NCBI GenBank assembly: GCA_001899255.1
Contig: MKVX01000006.1
Span: 1-64,000, forward strand
From: Rhizobiales bacterium 62-47
GTDB taxonomy: Bacteria > Pseudomonadota > Alphaproteobacteria > Rhizobiales > Xanthobacteraceae
Direction of reading: 5' to 3'
DNA length: 64,000 bases
Shown here: positions 25,673 through 34,294 of the stretch, in pieces
Layout: each line of letters starts with the position of its first letter
Numbering within the stretch: the stretch's first letter is position 1
The notes under the pieces: generated by a model
What the model was told of the DNA's origin: nothing
Database searches by the model: none
What the model saw: only the letters and a program-made list of their open reading frames with translations
Translations under genes and position numbers: made by a program

Positions 25673-26656
25673 TCACTTGGGAGCCATCGCGACGCCCCAC
25701 GGCAGTTCGCCGACCTGGATGGATTTGACGACCTTGAGCGCCGCCACGTCGATCACCGAAACGTCGTTCGACAGGCCATTGGCCGCGAGCAGATACTTGC
25801 CATCCGGCGTGAAGGCTCCATGCCAAACCCGTTGGCCGACGAGAAGATACTTCACCACCTCATGCGTCGTGCCGTCAACGACGGCGATGCGGTTGGATGG
25901 ACCGAGATGAATGAAGCCGAATTTACCGTCGCTGGTGATGTTGATGCCGACCGGCTGGATCTTCTCCGGCCGCAAACCGGGAATGGCGAAGTGCACCACC
26001 TTGACGATCTTGCGGGTGAGCGGATCGACGATCGACAGGCCGCCGCCGACTTCCGACGTCACCCATAGCTCCGATCCGTCCGGCTTGAATGCCGCGGCCC
26101 GCGGGCGCGCGCCGAGCAGCACGTTGGCCACTACCTTGCGCTCCGCAGTATCGATGAAGTGCGCCATGCTGGTCGTTTCCGAGGTGCAGATAACGTATTT
26201 TCCGTCGGGGCTGACGACGATGCCTTCAGGTTCGACGCCGACCGCGATCTTGGCCACGGCCTTGCGCGTCTCGAGATCGATGACGGTGACGGCTGCGTCG
26301 TCCTCGTTGGCGACATAGAGCAGCTTGCCGGCGGGATCGAGCGCGAATTGCTCGGGATCCGGTCCCGACGGCAATTCGCCGACGATCTTGCGTGTCGCCG
26401 TATCGATCATCTGAATGGTGTTATCGTCGCCGACGGCGACAAAAACCAGCTTGCCATCCTTTGAGACCTCGATGCCGCGCGGCCGGTCGCCGGTCTTGAT
26501 CGTTGCTACCGTCGTCATGGTGTCGGTGTCCAGCACCGAAACGGAATTGCCCTTCTCGTTGGAGATATAGGCGGTGAAGGCGGCAGCGGATGCGGCCGTC
26601 CATGCGAGCAGGACGATTGCCAGACCAAACTGTTTGATGACGCCTTGGTTGGTCAT
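25673..26656 (-). CDS. PQQ-associated YVTN beta-propeller protein
   Basis: A 327-residue exported protein with signal peptide (1-26, AASAAAFTAYIS). It consists of about seven YVTN-type blades such as AYISNEKGNSVSVLDTDT, LLYVANEDDAAVTVIDLET and DGKYLLAANGLSNDVSVIDV. This is the beta-propeller family that accompanies PQQ-dependent catabolism and its ABC transporter (TIGR03866). It could bind the transported ligand in the periplasm or scaffold the complex. It sits between the binding protein and ATPase genes (31 and 17 bp gaps). ATG 26656 gives the signal peptide; longer frames do not. Confidence 0.87.
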   Translation of the reverse strand: MTNQGVIKQFGLAIVLLAWTAASAAAFTAYISNEKGNSVSVLDTDTMTTVATIKTGDRPRGIEVSKDGKLVFVAVGDDNTIQMIDTATRKIVGELPSGPDPEQFALDPAGKLLYVANEDDAAVTVIDLETRKAVAKIAVGVEPEGIVVSPDGKYVICTSETTSMAHFIDTAERKVVANVLLGARPRAAAFKPDGSELWVTSEVGGGLSIVDPLTRKIVKVVHFAIPGLRPEKIQPVGINITSDGKFGFIHLGPSNRIAVVDGTTHEVVKYLLVGQRVWHGAFTPDGKYLLAANGLSNDVSVIDVAALKVVKSIQVGELPWGVAMAPK

Positions 26657-26687
26657 ACGAAGATCCCCGCAGCGCCGGAAGGCCGGA

Positions 26688-27941
26688 TCAATTGAGTTTG
26701 CATTTGGTTTCCGGTCGGTCGAGGCCGAGCGTATCCAGCTCCGAGACCTGATGCAGGAATCCTTCCTGCGGCGATATCGACACCGTGTTGCGGCCATCGA
26801 ACAGCAGGATCGGCTGTCGCAATTGCAGGTTCCAGTCGCGCAGCGTCAGCTTCTGGCCTTTGAAAGCCGCAACGGAAAACTCGGGACTCTTGATGAAGGC
26901 AAACAATTTCGCCGTGTCGCTGGTATTCGCGCGCGAGGCCGCTTCGGCGACCATGCGTATGGCAGTCCACAGTTGCATGTCGAGCGGTGTCATGAAGCGC
27001 TGAAACTGTTTCCTGAAACGGTTCTGCAATTGCAGCGCCCCCCATTGATCGAACGCGGCATTCCATGTTGTCGGCACCAGCCCTGCGGAGCCGGCAACCG
27101 GACGCGGCAGCCATGTGCGATAGGGCAGGTAGCCGGCGAACACTTCGCTTTCGTCGGCCGCGACAAGAATGTCGTAGTCGGGTGCGCCCTGCGTCAGGTT
27201 GATCATCTGCCGCTGGATTTCGGCTATGCCGCTGTCGGTGCGCCGGGCGCCGCCGGTATCCTTGAATTCCAGCTCAGCAACGATCTTGGCGCCGAACCGT
27301 TTCGCCGCATGGCGATAGGCGTCCGCCATCAGCTTGTCGTTGTCGTGCGAACCGCTCACCAGCAGCCAACGCCGCCACTTCTTCAGGATCAGGTATTGCG
27401 CAAGACCGTCGGCGAGCATGAAACGCGTCGGCGCAACGTGAATCAGATTGGCGCGGCAGTCCTGTTCGCGCAGGCGCTCATCCGGCGCGCTGGCGTTGAT
27501 GAAGATTTCGCCGCGTGCCTTGCCGGCATCGGCCGCTTGCAGGAGTTGAGCGGCGGGCAGCGCCGTCGCGATGAACGCGACGTTCTGATCGGCCAGCTTG
27601 TTGACGGCGGCTGTGGGATCCTCGCCATCTTTGAGCAGAATATCGATCAGTTCGAACTGCTGACCGACGAAGCGGCCGGTCGTGTTATTGTCTTCGATGG
27701 CCAGTTGTGCGCCGGCCAGCCCTTCGTTCGCGGTCGGAATATCGATCAGAGAGATTCGCTCTTTCGCAAGGGGCGCACGCAGATAGCCGATCTTGATCTG
27801 CTGAGGTTCGGCAGCCCGGCTTGAATCGGCCAAGCTCAGGGCCACGCATCCCGCGAGGGCAAGCCACAGCACGGCCTTCGGATGGCAGCGCGTTGGAGGC
27901 AAACTCCGCAGCCAACGATGCCATGCGGCGAATCCTGCCAT
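26688..27941 (-). CDS. Periplasmic binding protein of the PQQ alcohol dehydrogenase ABC system
   Basis: A 417-residue protein with a signal region to about residue 43 (ALSLADSSRAAEP) and a type I binding-protein fold (IKIGYLRAPLAKE, GAQLAIEDNNTTGRF, then two-lobe pattern with WLLVSGSHDNDKLMADAY). It matches the family annotated as ABC substrate-binding protein of the PQQ-dependent alcohol dehydrogenase system (TIGR03863). It is the first gene of the operon running to 24040. Start ATG 27941 has GGGAG upstream; the 321-bp region before it holds a CTACTACC motif. Ligand unproven, lanthanide complex suspected. Confidence 0.86.
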   Translation of the reverse strand: MAGFAAWHRWLRSLPPTRCHPKAVLWLALAGCVALSLADSSRAAEPQQIKIGYLRAPLAKERISLIDIPTANEGLAGAQLAIEDNNTTGRFVGQQFELIDILLKDGEDPTAAVNKLADQNVAFIATALPAAQLLQAADAGKARGEIFINASAPDERLREQDCRANLIHVAPTRFMLADGLAQYLILKKWRRWLLVSGSHDNDKLMADAYRHAAKRFGAKIVAELEFKDTGGARRTDSGIAEIQRQMINLTQGAPDYDILVAADESEVFAGYLPYRTWLPRPVAGSAGLVPTTWNAAFDQWGALQLQNRFRKQFQRFMTPLDMQLWTAIRMVAEAASRANTSDTAKLFAFIKSPEFSVAAFKGQKLTLRDWNLQLRQPILLFDGRNTVSISPQEGFLHQVSELDTLGLDRPETKCKLN

Positions 27942-28262
27942 GCGCACTCCCAAACCCGTCCCGTTGCAATTTTTGATGCTCCGATATTGGAGCTTGCCCG
28001 GCATGATCTACCATTCACGATAAGGGACAAGGGCCAATTGGTAGTAGACGGCGCCGGGCTGGTCGCGGCTATGATGACCGCGCCGATGTGGAACGGCTGG
28101 GAAACTCGAGCGAAATCAACTTCCGCGATGAATCGCTGCGTGTTATAGAAACGGACAACCAACAAAAGTGAATGAGGCTTGGAAAATCGGGCTTGATTGA
28201 GCGTGTTTTCGTACAGCCGCATGGTTGATTGACGATCCGCTCAGGGTGAGGATCGTGAGGGC
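27942..28262. promoter_or_regulatory. Divergent intergenic region with a CTACTACC motif
   Basis: This 321-bp gap separates the binding-protein operon (leftward) from an AgmR/ErbR-like regulator (rightward) and contains no convincing gene. GGTAGTAG at 28040-28047 is the locus motif CTACTACC on the minus strand, about 100 bp upstream of the binding protein start. The right half is AT-richer and probably carries the regulator promoter. Confidence 0.5.
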
Positions 28263-28958
28263 ATGACGCGATTTCTGATTGTTGAGGATCATCCGCTGTT
28301 CCGCGAAGCGCTGGAAAGCGCGGTTTGCGTCGCCAATCCCGAAGCTGAAATTCTGCAGGCGACATCGATCGATGGGGCCTTGGATGTGCTGGGTTCTACC
28401 CACGCCGTTGATCTGATCTTGCTTGACCTGTCGATGCCCGGCACCACCGGCTTGTCGGGCGTCATCCGCGTCCGCAAGGCGTTTCCCAAGACGCCGGTCG
28501 TCATCGTATCCGGCTTCGAGGACAAGGAGATCATCCGTAGCGTATTGTCGCTCGGCGTCTCCGGCTACATCCCCAAATCGACATCGAAGCGCGAACTGGC
28601 CGATTCAATTCGCGAAGTCTTGCACGGGTCGATCTATCTCCCGAAGCGGTTCCGCGATGTCGCCCGCACCAAGAGGACCAAAGCCGGTAATCTGGATCTG
28701 CTGAAGCGCCTGCATGACCTGACGCCGCAGCAGTTGCGCGTGCTCGACATGGTCCGGCGTGGTTTGCAGAACAAGCAGATCGCATATGAATTGAAGATCT
28801 GTGAAACGACCGTCAAAGTGCATGTCTCGGAAATTCTACGCAAGCTGAATGTGTTGAGCCGCACCAATGCGATCATTGAAATATCAAAGATCGATTTCGT
28901 CAGCCTCGCCAGCGAGGCGCCGGCCAAGCACAACGTTCTCGATCACGCTCAGGCGTAA
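28263..28958 (+). CDS. LuxR-type response regulator, AgmR/ErbR-like (copy 2)
   Basis: A 231-residue NarL-family regulator. Receiver pocket E8-D9, phosphoacceptor D55 (LILLDLSMPG), conserved Lys in YIPKSTSK near residue 104, and a LuxR domain near 155-215 (LTPQQLRVLDMVRRGLQNKQIA, TTVKVHVSEILRKLN). It is clearly paralogous to the regulator at 16084, sharing long stretches of both domains, and closely resembles AgmR/ErbR. It is divergent from the PQQ ABC operon, the likely target, and convergent with the hybrid kinase operon. Confidence 0.9.
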   Translation: MTRFLIVEDHPLFREALESAVCVANPEAEILQATSIDGALDVLGSTHAVDLILLDLSMPGTTGLSGVIRVRKAFPKTPVVIVSGFEDKEIIRSVLSLGVSGYIPKSTSKRELADSIREVLHGSIYLPKRFRDVARTKRTKAGNLDLLKRLHDLTPQQLRVLDMVRRGLQNKQIAYELKICETTVKVHVSEILRKLNVLSRTNAIIEISKIDFVSLASEAPAKHNVLDHAQA

Positions 28959-29015
28959 TCGTTTCGCATCGGCATTCGGGTCGCCTCGGCCGGGTTGGTT
29001 CGGCGCGATGCAGTG

Positions 29016-30368
29016 CTAGGCCAACAGAAACGATAGCAGCGAGCGCATTTCAGCCGGTTTGATCGGCTTTCGCAGCAGTTCAAGACCATAGATCGAGGCT
29101 TCCTTTTCGGCGCTGACCGAATAGTCCGCGGTGACGATAATCGCCGGGACCTCAATCTTGATCTGCTCCCGGATCGCGTTCACCGCATTGAGGCCATTCT
29201 CGCCGTTGTCGAGATGCAGGTCGGCAATGATCGCGTCCGGTGGTTCGCCGAGCGCGCCGATGCGCTCCAACGCATCCGCCGTCGAGATCGTCGATGCGAC
29301 ATCGCAGCCCCATTTTTCCAATAGCGTTGCCATCGCCTCGGCGCTGGATGGATCGTTCTCGATCAGCAGGATCTTGCTGCCTTCAAGTCCGCTGTAGTGG
29401 AAGTCGATATGCTGAACTTCGCGGCTCGCTTCGGTGAAATGCGTGGGCTCGCTGCGTGGCACGGTGATCGAAAACGTCGAGCCGTGGCCCAGCCGCGATG
29501 CCAGCCGGATCTCGTGCCCGAGCTCGGTCGCGAAGCGGCGAACGATGGATAGGCCAAGGCCGAAGCCGGCCTGTTCGTCGTCGATCGTCTCGCCGCGCTG
29601 GAATTCGAGGAAGATGGCCTGGCGTTGCGCTTCCGGAATGCCCGGGCCGGTGTCGTGTACCTCGATGCAAAGCGAGTCGCCGCGCTGCCGACAACCCATG
29701 AGCACGCCGCCCTTCTGGGTGTAGCGCAAGGCATTGGCCAGCAGGTTCTGCAAGATGCGGCGCATCATCAGCGGATCGGTGCTCACCACGCACGATGACG
29801 GGCGGATCTTCAATGACAGGCCGCGCTTGGCGGCGAGGGGTGCAAACTCCTGACGTAGCGGTTCGAATAACGATGCAACTGTGATCGGGCGAACCTCGGG
29901 CCGTAGGACACCGGCATCCAGTTTGGAAATATCCAGCAGCGTTCGCAGCAGGTCCTCGAGCGTCAACAGCGATCGGTCGACTTGTCCGATCAGCGCGATG
30001 CCTTGCGGGGACACGTTCATTTCGGCGAGCGTCGAGAGTGTCAATCGCGCCGCGTTGAGCGGCTGAAGTAGATCGTGCGTGACCGAAATCAGCACCGATG
30101 ACTTGAGCGAGCTTGCCGCTTCGGCCTGCTGCTTGGCGCGCAGCAGGTCGTCGTTGGATCGTTCGATCGATTGCAAGGCGTCCTGCAATTGCCGCGTGCG
30201 TTCCAGCACACGGTGATCCAGCGCGATCGCCGTCTCGAACAACGAGAAAGCATTTGCCTGCTGATCCATCGAACGCTCGACACGGGACATCAGCGCGGAA
30301 TTGATCTTCTTGAGTTTGGTGGCTTCGCGCTGCAATGCGTCGATTTGGTTTGACTGTTGCGACGTCAT
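29016..30368 (-). CDS. Hybrid histidine kinase/receiver protein (NahK/ErcS'-like)
   Basis: A 450-residue soluble hybrid kinase. An N-terminal coiled coil (about 8-90) leads to a HisKA domain with H98 (ISVTHDLLQPLNAARL), a HATPase domain (NLLANALRYT, DTGPGIP, GFGLGLSIVRRF) and a C-terminal receiver with D383 (AIIADLHLD). No membrane segment. The ATG overlaps the stop of the FIST gene (ATGA), so sensor and kinase are coupled. In Pseudomonas aeruginosa the equivalent pair (PA1975 NosP and PA1976 NahK/ErcS') also lies beside the quinoprotein ethanol oxidation genes, which supports this assignment. Confidence 0.88.
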   Translation of the reverse strand: MTSQQSNQIDALQREATKLKKINSALMSRVERSMDQQANAFSLFETAIALDHRVLERTRQLQDALQSIERSNDDLLRAKQQAEAASSLKSSVLISVTHDLLQPLNAARLTLSTLAEMNVSPQGIALIGQVDRSLLTLEDLLRTLLDISKLDAGVLRPEVRPITVASLFEPLRQEFAPLAAKRGLSLKIRPSSCVVSTDPLMMRRILQNLLANALRYTQKGGVLMGCRQRGDSLCIEVHDTGPGIPEAQRQAIFLEFQRGETIDDEQAGFGLGLSIVRRFATELGHEIRLASRLGHGSTFSITVPRSEPTHFTEASREVQHIDFHYSGLEGSKILLIENDPSSAEAMATLLEKWGCDVASTISTADALERIGALGEPPDAIIADLHLDNGENGLNAVNAIREQIKIEVPAIIVTADYSVSAEKEASIYGLELLRKPIKPAEMRSLLSFLLA

Positions 30369-31537
30369 GCGGAAGCGGACCTCTTGCCGATGGCAACGCC
30401 AGTCAGCGTTTGATTGACGTGCATCGAGCGATATTGCTCACCATAAGTATGAAAGCCGACGACATGGTTCTCCCGATAGAGTTGCGACATGTCGCGGGCG
30501 AACTGATGTTGCTCGGCGTCGAGGCGGCGAAATACACATTCGAAGCCGAGGTAGAGCGAAACGTCACCGATCTCCGCTTGCGTTTCGGCAAACAGGTCGC
30601 GGGTTGCGGTGACGGGATTGCGCGCCTGCGCGACGGTCAGCACCATGCCTTCGTCGATGGCGCAGAAGAAGTTCAGGGATCCGTCCGGGTTCACCTGCTG
30701 GATCGAGCGCGCATAATAGGCGCCGCCGGCGCGGACCAGCACCGGATGCGATGCGAACGAAAACATGTCGAGCTTGGTGTCGGCGATGCCGACCGCGCGG
30801 GAATATTCTTCCGCCGCCGGTTCGGCGTTGATCTCCTTCACCACTCGCCGTTCGATGTCGGCTTCGGTGACTACCATCTTGGTTGCCGACGGCTCGAAAT
30901 TGTCGCACTTGAACAGACGGAACGGCAACGATGTCTTCAGCAGGATGAGGATAGCCGCATCGGTATGCGCTTCGCCGTGATAGAACACCCAGGTTTTTTC
31001 GAAGCGCAGGCCATCGCCGGCAGAGCCGCCGACGACGGGAATGTTGTCGAGCGAGGCGTAGATCGACGACATCACCGCTTCCTCGCGCTGACAGAGCCCG
31101 TCGATCAACAGCAGTCCAAACGATTTTTGATCGCTTCCCGTCGGTCCGCTTCGCGCCAGCTCCTGACGCAGCTCGCTGCCGATCCGTCGTCCGTCTTCGA
31201 TGCGGAAATTCGCGAGATCGAGAAGCGGGCGGGCGACGACAGTGAAATCCAGCGCACTGAAACCGAGCGCGACGATGCTGTTATCGCCCCAGCCATCGGG
31301 CGCCAATTCGCCCGCGGTGGTGCAGCCAAACACCGGTATCGCGCCGAACACCTTGCCAAGCTCTGCGGAAAACTGGTGCGGATCATAACTCGGCGACACG
31401 AACACCAGGATCATGGCGAGGCCGTCTGCCGGCAACTGCCTGGCGATCTCCGCTGCGGCCGCCGCTGCTTCAAGCTCCCGGGCTTGTGCGATGACGACGC
31501 CGGATCCATCGCTGAACCGGCTCTCGGTTCGACCCAC
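30365..31537 (-). CDS. FIST-domain sensor protein (NosP-like)
   Basis: A 390-residue cytoplasmic protein with FIST N (about 35-225; AMILVFVSPSYDPHQF, IPVFGCTTAGELAPDGW, DNIPVVGGSAGDGLRF) and FIST C domains (about 225-365; VVKEINAEPAAEEYS, YYARSIQQVNPDGS). NosP proteins of this family bind haem and sense NO, then act on the partner kinase. GTG 31537 was chosen because GGAGGAA lies just upstream; an ATG at 31585 adds 16 residues. It is upstream of and overlaps the hybrid kinase by 4 bp. Whether this member binds haem cannot be read here. Confidence 0.85.
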   Translation of the reverse strand: MGRTESRFSDGSGVVIAQARELEAAAAAAEIARQLPADGLAMILVFVSPSYDPHQFSAELGKVFGAIPVFGCTTAGELAPDGWGDNSIVALGFSALDFTVVARPLLDLANFRIEDGRRIGSELRQELARSGPTGSDQKSFGLLLIDGLCQREEAVMSSIYASLDNIPVVGGSAGDGLRFEKTWVFYHGEAHTDAAILILLKTSLPFRLFKCDNFEPSATKMVVTEADIERRVVKEINAEPAAEEYSRAVGIADTKLDMFSFASHPVLVRAGGAYYARSIQQVNPDGSLNFFCAIDEGMVLTVAQARNPVTATRDLFAETQAEIGDVSLYLGFECVFRRLDAEQHQFARDMSQLYRENHVVGFHTYGEQYRSMHVNQTLTGVAIGKRSASA

Positions 31538-31699
31538 GTGCTTCCTCCACACTGCCTGTTGGTTCGGGTGCCGCGCCGGACCCATTTTGCCCGAAGATAG
31601 GGCTTTCCGTTGACAACTGCAATGAAGCGTCGGGCCGGCTAGTCGACCTATGCGCGTATCGCCCGGCGATCCAACAGCGCAGATTGTGCAGGTGGTTGC

Positions 31700-33283
31700 T
31701 CAGGATACCGCCGGGGGCGCAGTGATCCGCTCGGATTTGAGAACCTCTTCCAGTTCATGGCGCTTGACCTTGCCGGTGGTGCTGCGCGGCAGTTCGCTAT
31801 CGGTCACGATACGGATCGCCTTGGGCAGCTTGTAGCTGGCGATCTTGCCGCGGCACATGCCGAGGACGTCGTCGTAGCTAAGGCTCGCATCGTTGCTGAC
31901 GATGAAGGCGACCGGAACCTCGCCCCAGCGCTCATCCGGGCGACGCACGACGACGGCGTCGGCGATGCGCGGCGAGGCCAGCAGGATGCGTTCGATCTCG
32001 GCGGGATAAATGTTTTCGCCACCGGACTTGATCAGATACTTGCGCCGGTCGACGAATTCGAGCGTGCCATCCGGATTGCGCTGGAAGACGTCACCCATGT
32101 GGAACCAGCCGTTGCGGAAATCCTGTTGCTCCGCAATCTTCCAGTAGCCGCTGAACAGGCTGGGGCCACGAAACGCCAGTTCGCCGGGCTGGCCGTCCGG
32201 AACGTCTTGATCGTCGATATCGACGAGGCGGATTTCGCAAAGCGAGTTCTGTTCCTTCGGCAGCCGCTCCTGCACGACGCCGATCGGGATCAGGTTCTTG
32301 CTCGCGGGCGAGCTGCCGGTTTCGGTTGAGCCGAAACTGTTGATGTACGGCGCTTGCAGAACATCGGTGATTTCCGCGATCTGGGTGCGCGGCACCAGAT
32401 CGGCCATGCAGCCGACCGAGCCGAGACTGCGCGGCCGAATGTTGCTGGATCGGAATTCGGCGGCGGCTTGCTCGACGGTGCCCGGCATCAATTGCAGCCA
32501 GCCGATGTCCTCGCCGTCGCAGGCGCGGACAATGGCGCCGGGGTCGAAGCCGTCGATAACGATGACCTTGCCGCCACGCATCAGGGTTGCGAGCGCGTTA
32601 TCGGTGGAGACCATGTGGAACATTGGTGCCCAGGCGATGAACGTCGCGCCGGGATGAATGATGCGGTCGATTTCGCCGATGATGCCGCGGGCGATCATGG
32701 CGCGCTGGCTGATGACGGCGCCTTTGGGCAGGCCGGTGGTACCGCTGGTATAGAGGATCACGAGTCCGTCTTCCGGATGCGCGACGGTGTCCGGCTCAGT
32801 GTCGCGGGCGCGATCGAGCAGCGCTTCGTATTGGTTGCCGAGCACAATGATCTGTCCGGGATCGCAGGCGAGCGCCCGGAGATTGTCGGCATAACGTTCG
32901 GAGACGAAGGTTATCCTGGGTTCGATCAGCGAGAGGCAATGCACCAGTTCGGACGGCGCCATGCGCCAGTTCTGGCAGGCGACGATGACGCCGAGCTGCG
33001 CTCCGGCCAGTTGCAGTTCGACATATTCGGTGCGGTTCTCGGCGAAGATCGCCACCCGGTCGCCGCGCCGCACGCCGTGAGCCATCAGGACATTGGCCAG
33101 CCGATTGCTACGCTGGCTGAGCTGGCGATAGCTGACAGTGCGTGCTCCCTGCTGCAGGGCTGTGCGGTCGGAGAATCGTCGAGCGGTCTGGCGAAACATC
33201 CGCGCGACCGTCAGGCCGGCGGCCGTGCTGGCAAGTGGGCCACCATAGGCCCGCTGATGTGGTGGCATGGGCGTCTCGCGCAT
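31700..33283 (-). CDS. AMP-dependent acyl-CoA synthetase/ligase
   Basis: A 527-residue adenylate-forming enzyme that activates a carboxylic acid with ATP and CoA. Motifs: P-loop YTSGTTGLPKGA near residues 177-188, FGSTETGSS, the hinge YLIKSGGENIYPAEIE near 425-440 and the catalytic Lys in TTGKVKR at the C-terminus. Full length. The substrate (fatty, aromatic or terpenoid acid) cannot be inferred. It lies alone between the FIST sensor and a divergent isochorismatase-like gene. Confidence 0.9.
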   Translation of the reverse strand: MRETPMPPHQRAYGGPLASTAAGLTVARMFRQTARRFSDRTALQQGARTVSYRQLSQRSNRLANVLMAHGVRRGDRVAIFAENRTEYVELQLAGAQLGVIVACQNWRMAPSELVHCLSLIEPRITFVSERYADNLRALACDPGQIIVLGNQYEALLDRARDTEPDTVAHPEDGLVILYTSGTTGLPKGAVISQRAMIARGIIGEIDRIIHPGATFIAWAPMFHMVSTDNALATLMRGGKVIVIDGFDPGAIVRACDGEDIGWLQLMPGTVEQAAAEFRSSNIRPRSLGSVGCMADLVPRTQIAEITDVLQAPYINSFGSTETGSSPASKNLIPIGVVQERLPKEQNSLCEIRLVDIDDQDVPDGQPGELAFRGPSLFSGYWKIAEQQDFRNGWFHMGDVFQRNPDGTLEFVDRRKYLIKSGGENIYPAEIERILLASPRIADAVVVRRPDERWGEVPVAFIVSNDASLSYDDVLGMCRGKIASYKLPKAIRIVTDSELPRSTTGKVKRHELEEVLKSERITAPPAVS

Positions 33284-33488
33284 CGGGCTGTTTCCGTGTT
33301 TTCCCGGAAGTATCGGGCGGTGAACAACGCAGGGCTTGCGTCCAATAGCTGTGACGCCGCGCCACGCGTGAAATCCTCCGGGCTGGTGTCAAAGCGGGGT
33401 CCCGTTTTGCCCCAAGCTTGTGGGCTCTAGCGCTGCGCTGCTACGATCCAACTTGCGCCGTAAAAATACTTGATTGGGAATAACCGAC

Positions 33489-34181
33489 ATGCACGCCAGC
33501 CGGATTTCGCCGGATATCCTTGAGGCTAGCCGCCGTCGCCGCGGCGGCGACCACATTTTTCTTGATCTCGATCCGCGCCGTACGGCGCACCTGGTCATCG
33601 ATCTTCAAAACGGCTTCATGCGCGAGGGTGCACCGGCCTGGGTCCCCAACGCGGCACGCATCGTTCCCAACGTCAATATGATCAGCAGGACCCTCCGCGC
33701 TGCCGGTGGATACAATGTCTTTCTGCGGTTCACCTGCGATGATCATGAAAGCCGAAGCTGGTCGGTGGTCGATCAATATTTGACGAAGCAGCGTCGGGAT
33801 ATCTTCAGGCAGGCGTTCCTTCGCGGAAGCGAGGACTGGAAACTCAGTGATGCACTGGATCGCGCTGATGGCGATCTTATCCTGGACAAGACGCGGTACA
33901 GTGCCTTTATTCAGGATACCTGTTCCCTGCACGCCGCGCTTGTCGCGCGTGGCGTCGATACGATCATCATCACGGGGACCATGAGCAATTGTTGCTGCGA
34001 GTCGACGGCGCGCGACGGGATGCAGTTGAATTATCGGGTTGTGTTCGTCGAGGATGCCAACGCCGCGCTGAGCGATGAGCTTCACAACGGGACGCTCAAC
34101 AATATGGCGTCGTTGTTTGCCGACGTCATGCCCACCGAACTGGTCGTCAGACAGCTCGCATCACGCGAGTCGGCCGGTTAG
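33489..34181 (+). CDS. Isochorismatase-family cysteine hydrolase
   Basis: A 230-residue alpha/beta hydrolase of the cysteine hydrolase family. The triad is D38 (LVIDLQNGF), K134 (LDKTRYSAF) and C169 (GTMSNCCCESTARD, with three consecutive Cys). Such enzymes hydrolyse amides or ethers such as ureidoacrylate, nicotinamide, carbamoyl compounds or isochorismate. Start at ATG 33489 rather than the in-frame TTG at 33474. It lies between the acyl-CoA ligase (divergent) and an orphan binding protein (convergent). Substrate unknown. Confidence 0.88.
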   Translation: MHASRISPDILEASRRRRGGDHIFLDLDPRRTAHLVIDLQNGFMREGAPAWVPNAARIVPNVNMISRTLRAAGGYNVFLRFTCDDHESRSWSVVDQYLTKQRRDIFRQAFLRGSEDWKLSDALDRADGDLILDKTRYSAFIQDTCSLHAALVARGVDTIIITGTMSNCCCESTARDGMQLNYRVVFVEDANAALSDELHNGTLNNMASLFADVMPTELVVRQLASRESAG

Positions 34182-34212
34182 AAATCCACGCGTCGTGGGT
34201 CCGGAGAAGCGG

Positions 34213-34238
34213 ACGTACCCGGCGCTGGCCGGGTACGT
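34213..34238. terminator. Hairpin between convergent genes
   Basis: A perfect 11-bp stem with a four-base GCTG loop lies between the hydrolase (ends 34181) and the binding protein gene (ends 34295). No T tract follows on either strand, so it may be a factor-dependent or bidirectional stop, or simply a stable palindrome. Confidence 0.4.
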
Positions 34239-34294
34239 GTCGATACTCGGGAAATGCTCCGTGCGCGGGTCACTAACCCAGTCCGCACTCCGGA

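Noticed and set aside
25673-26656. DNA tandem repeats
   Set aside because: Repetition comes from protein beta-propeller blades and not from repeated DNA.
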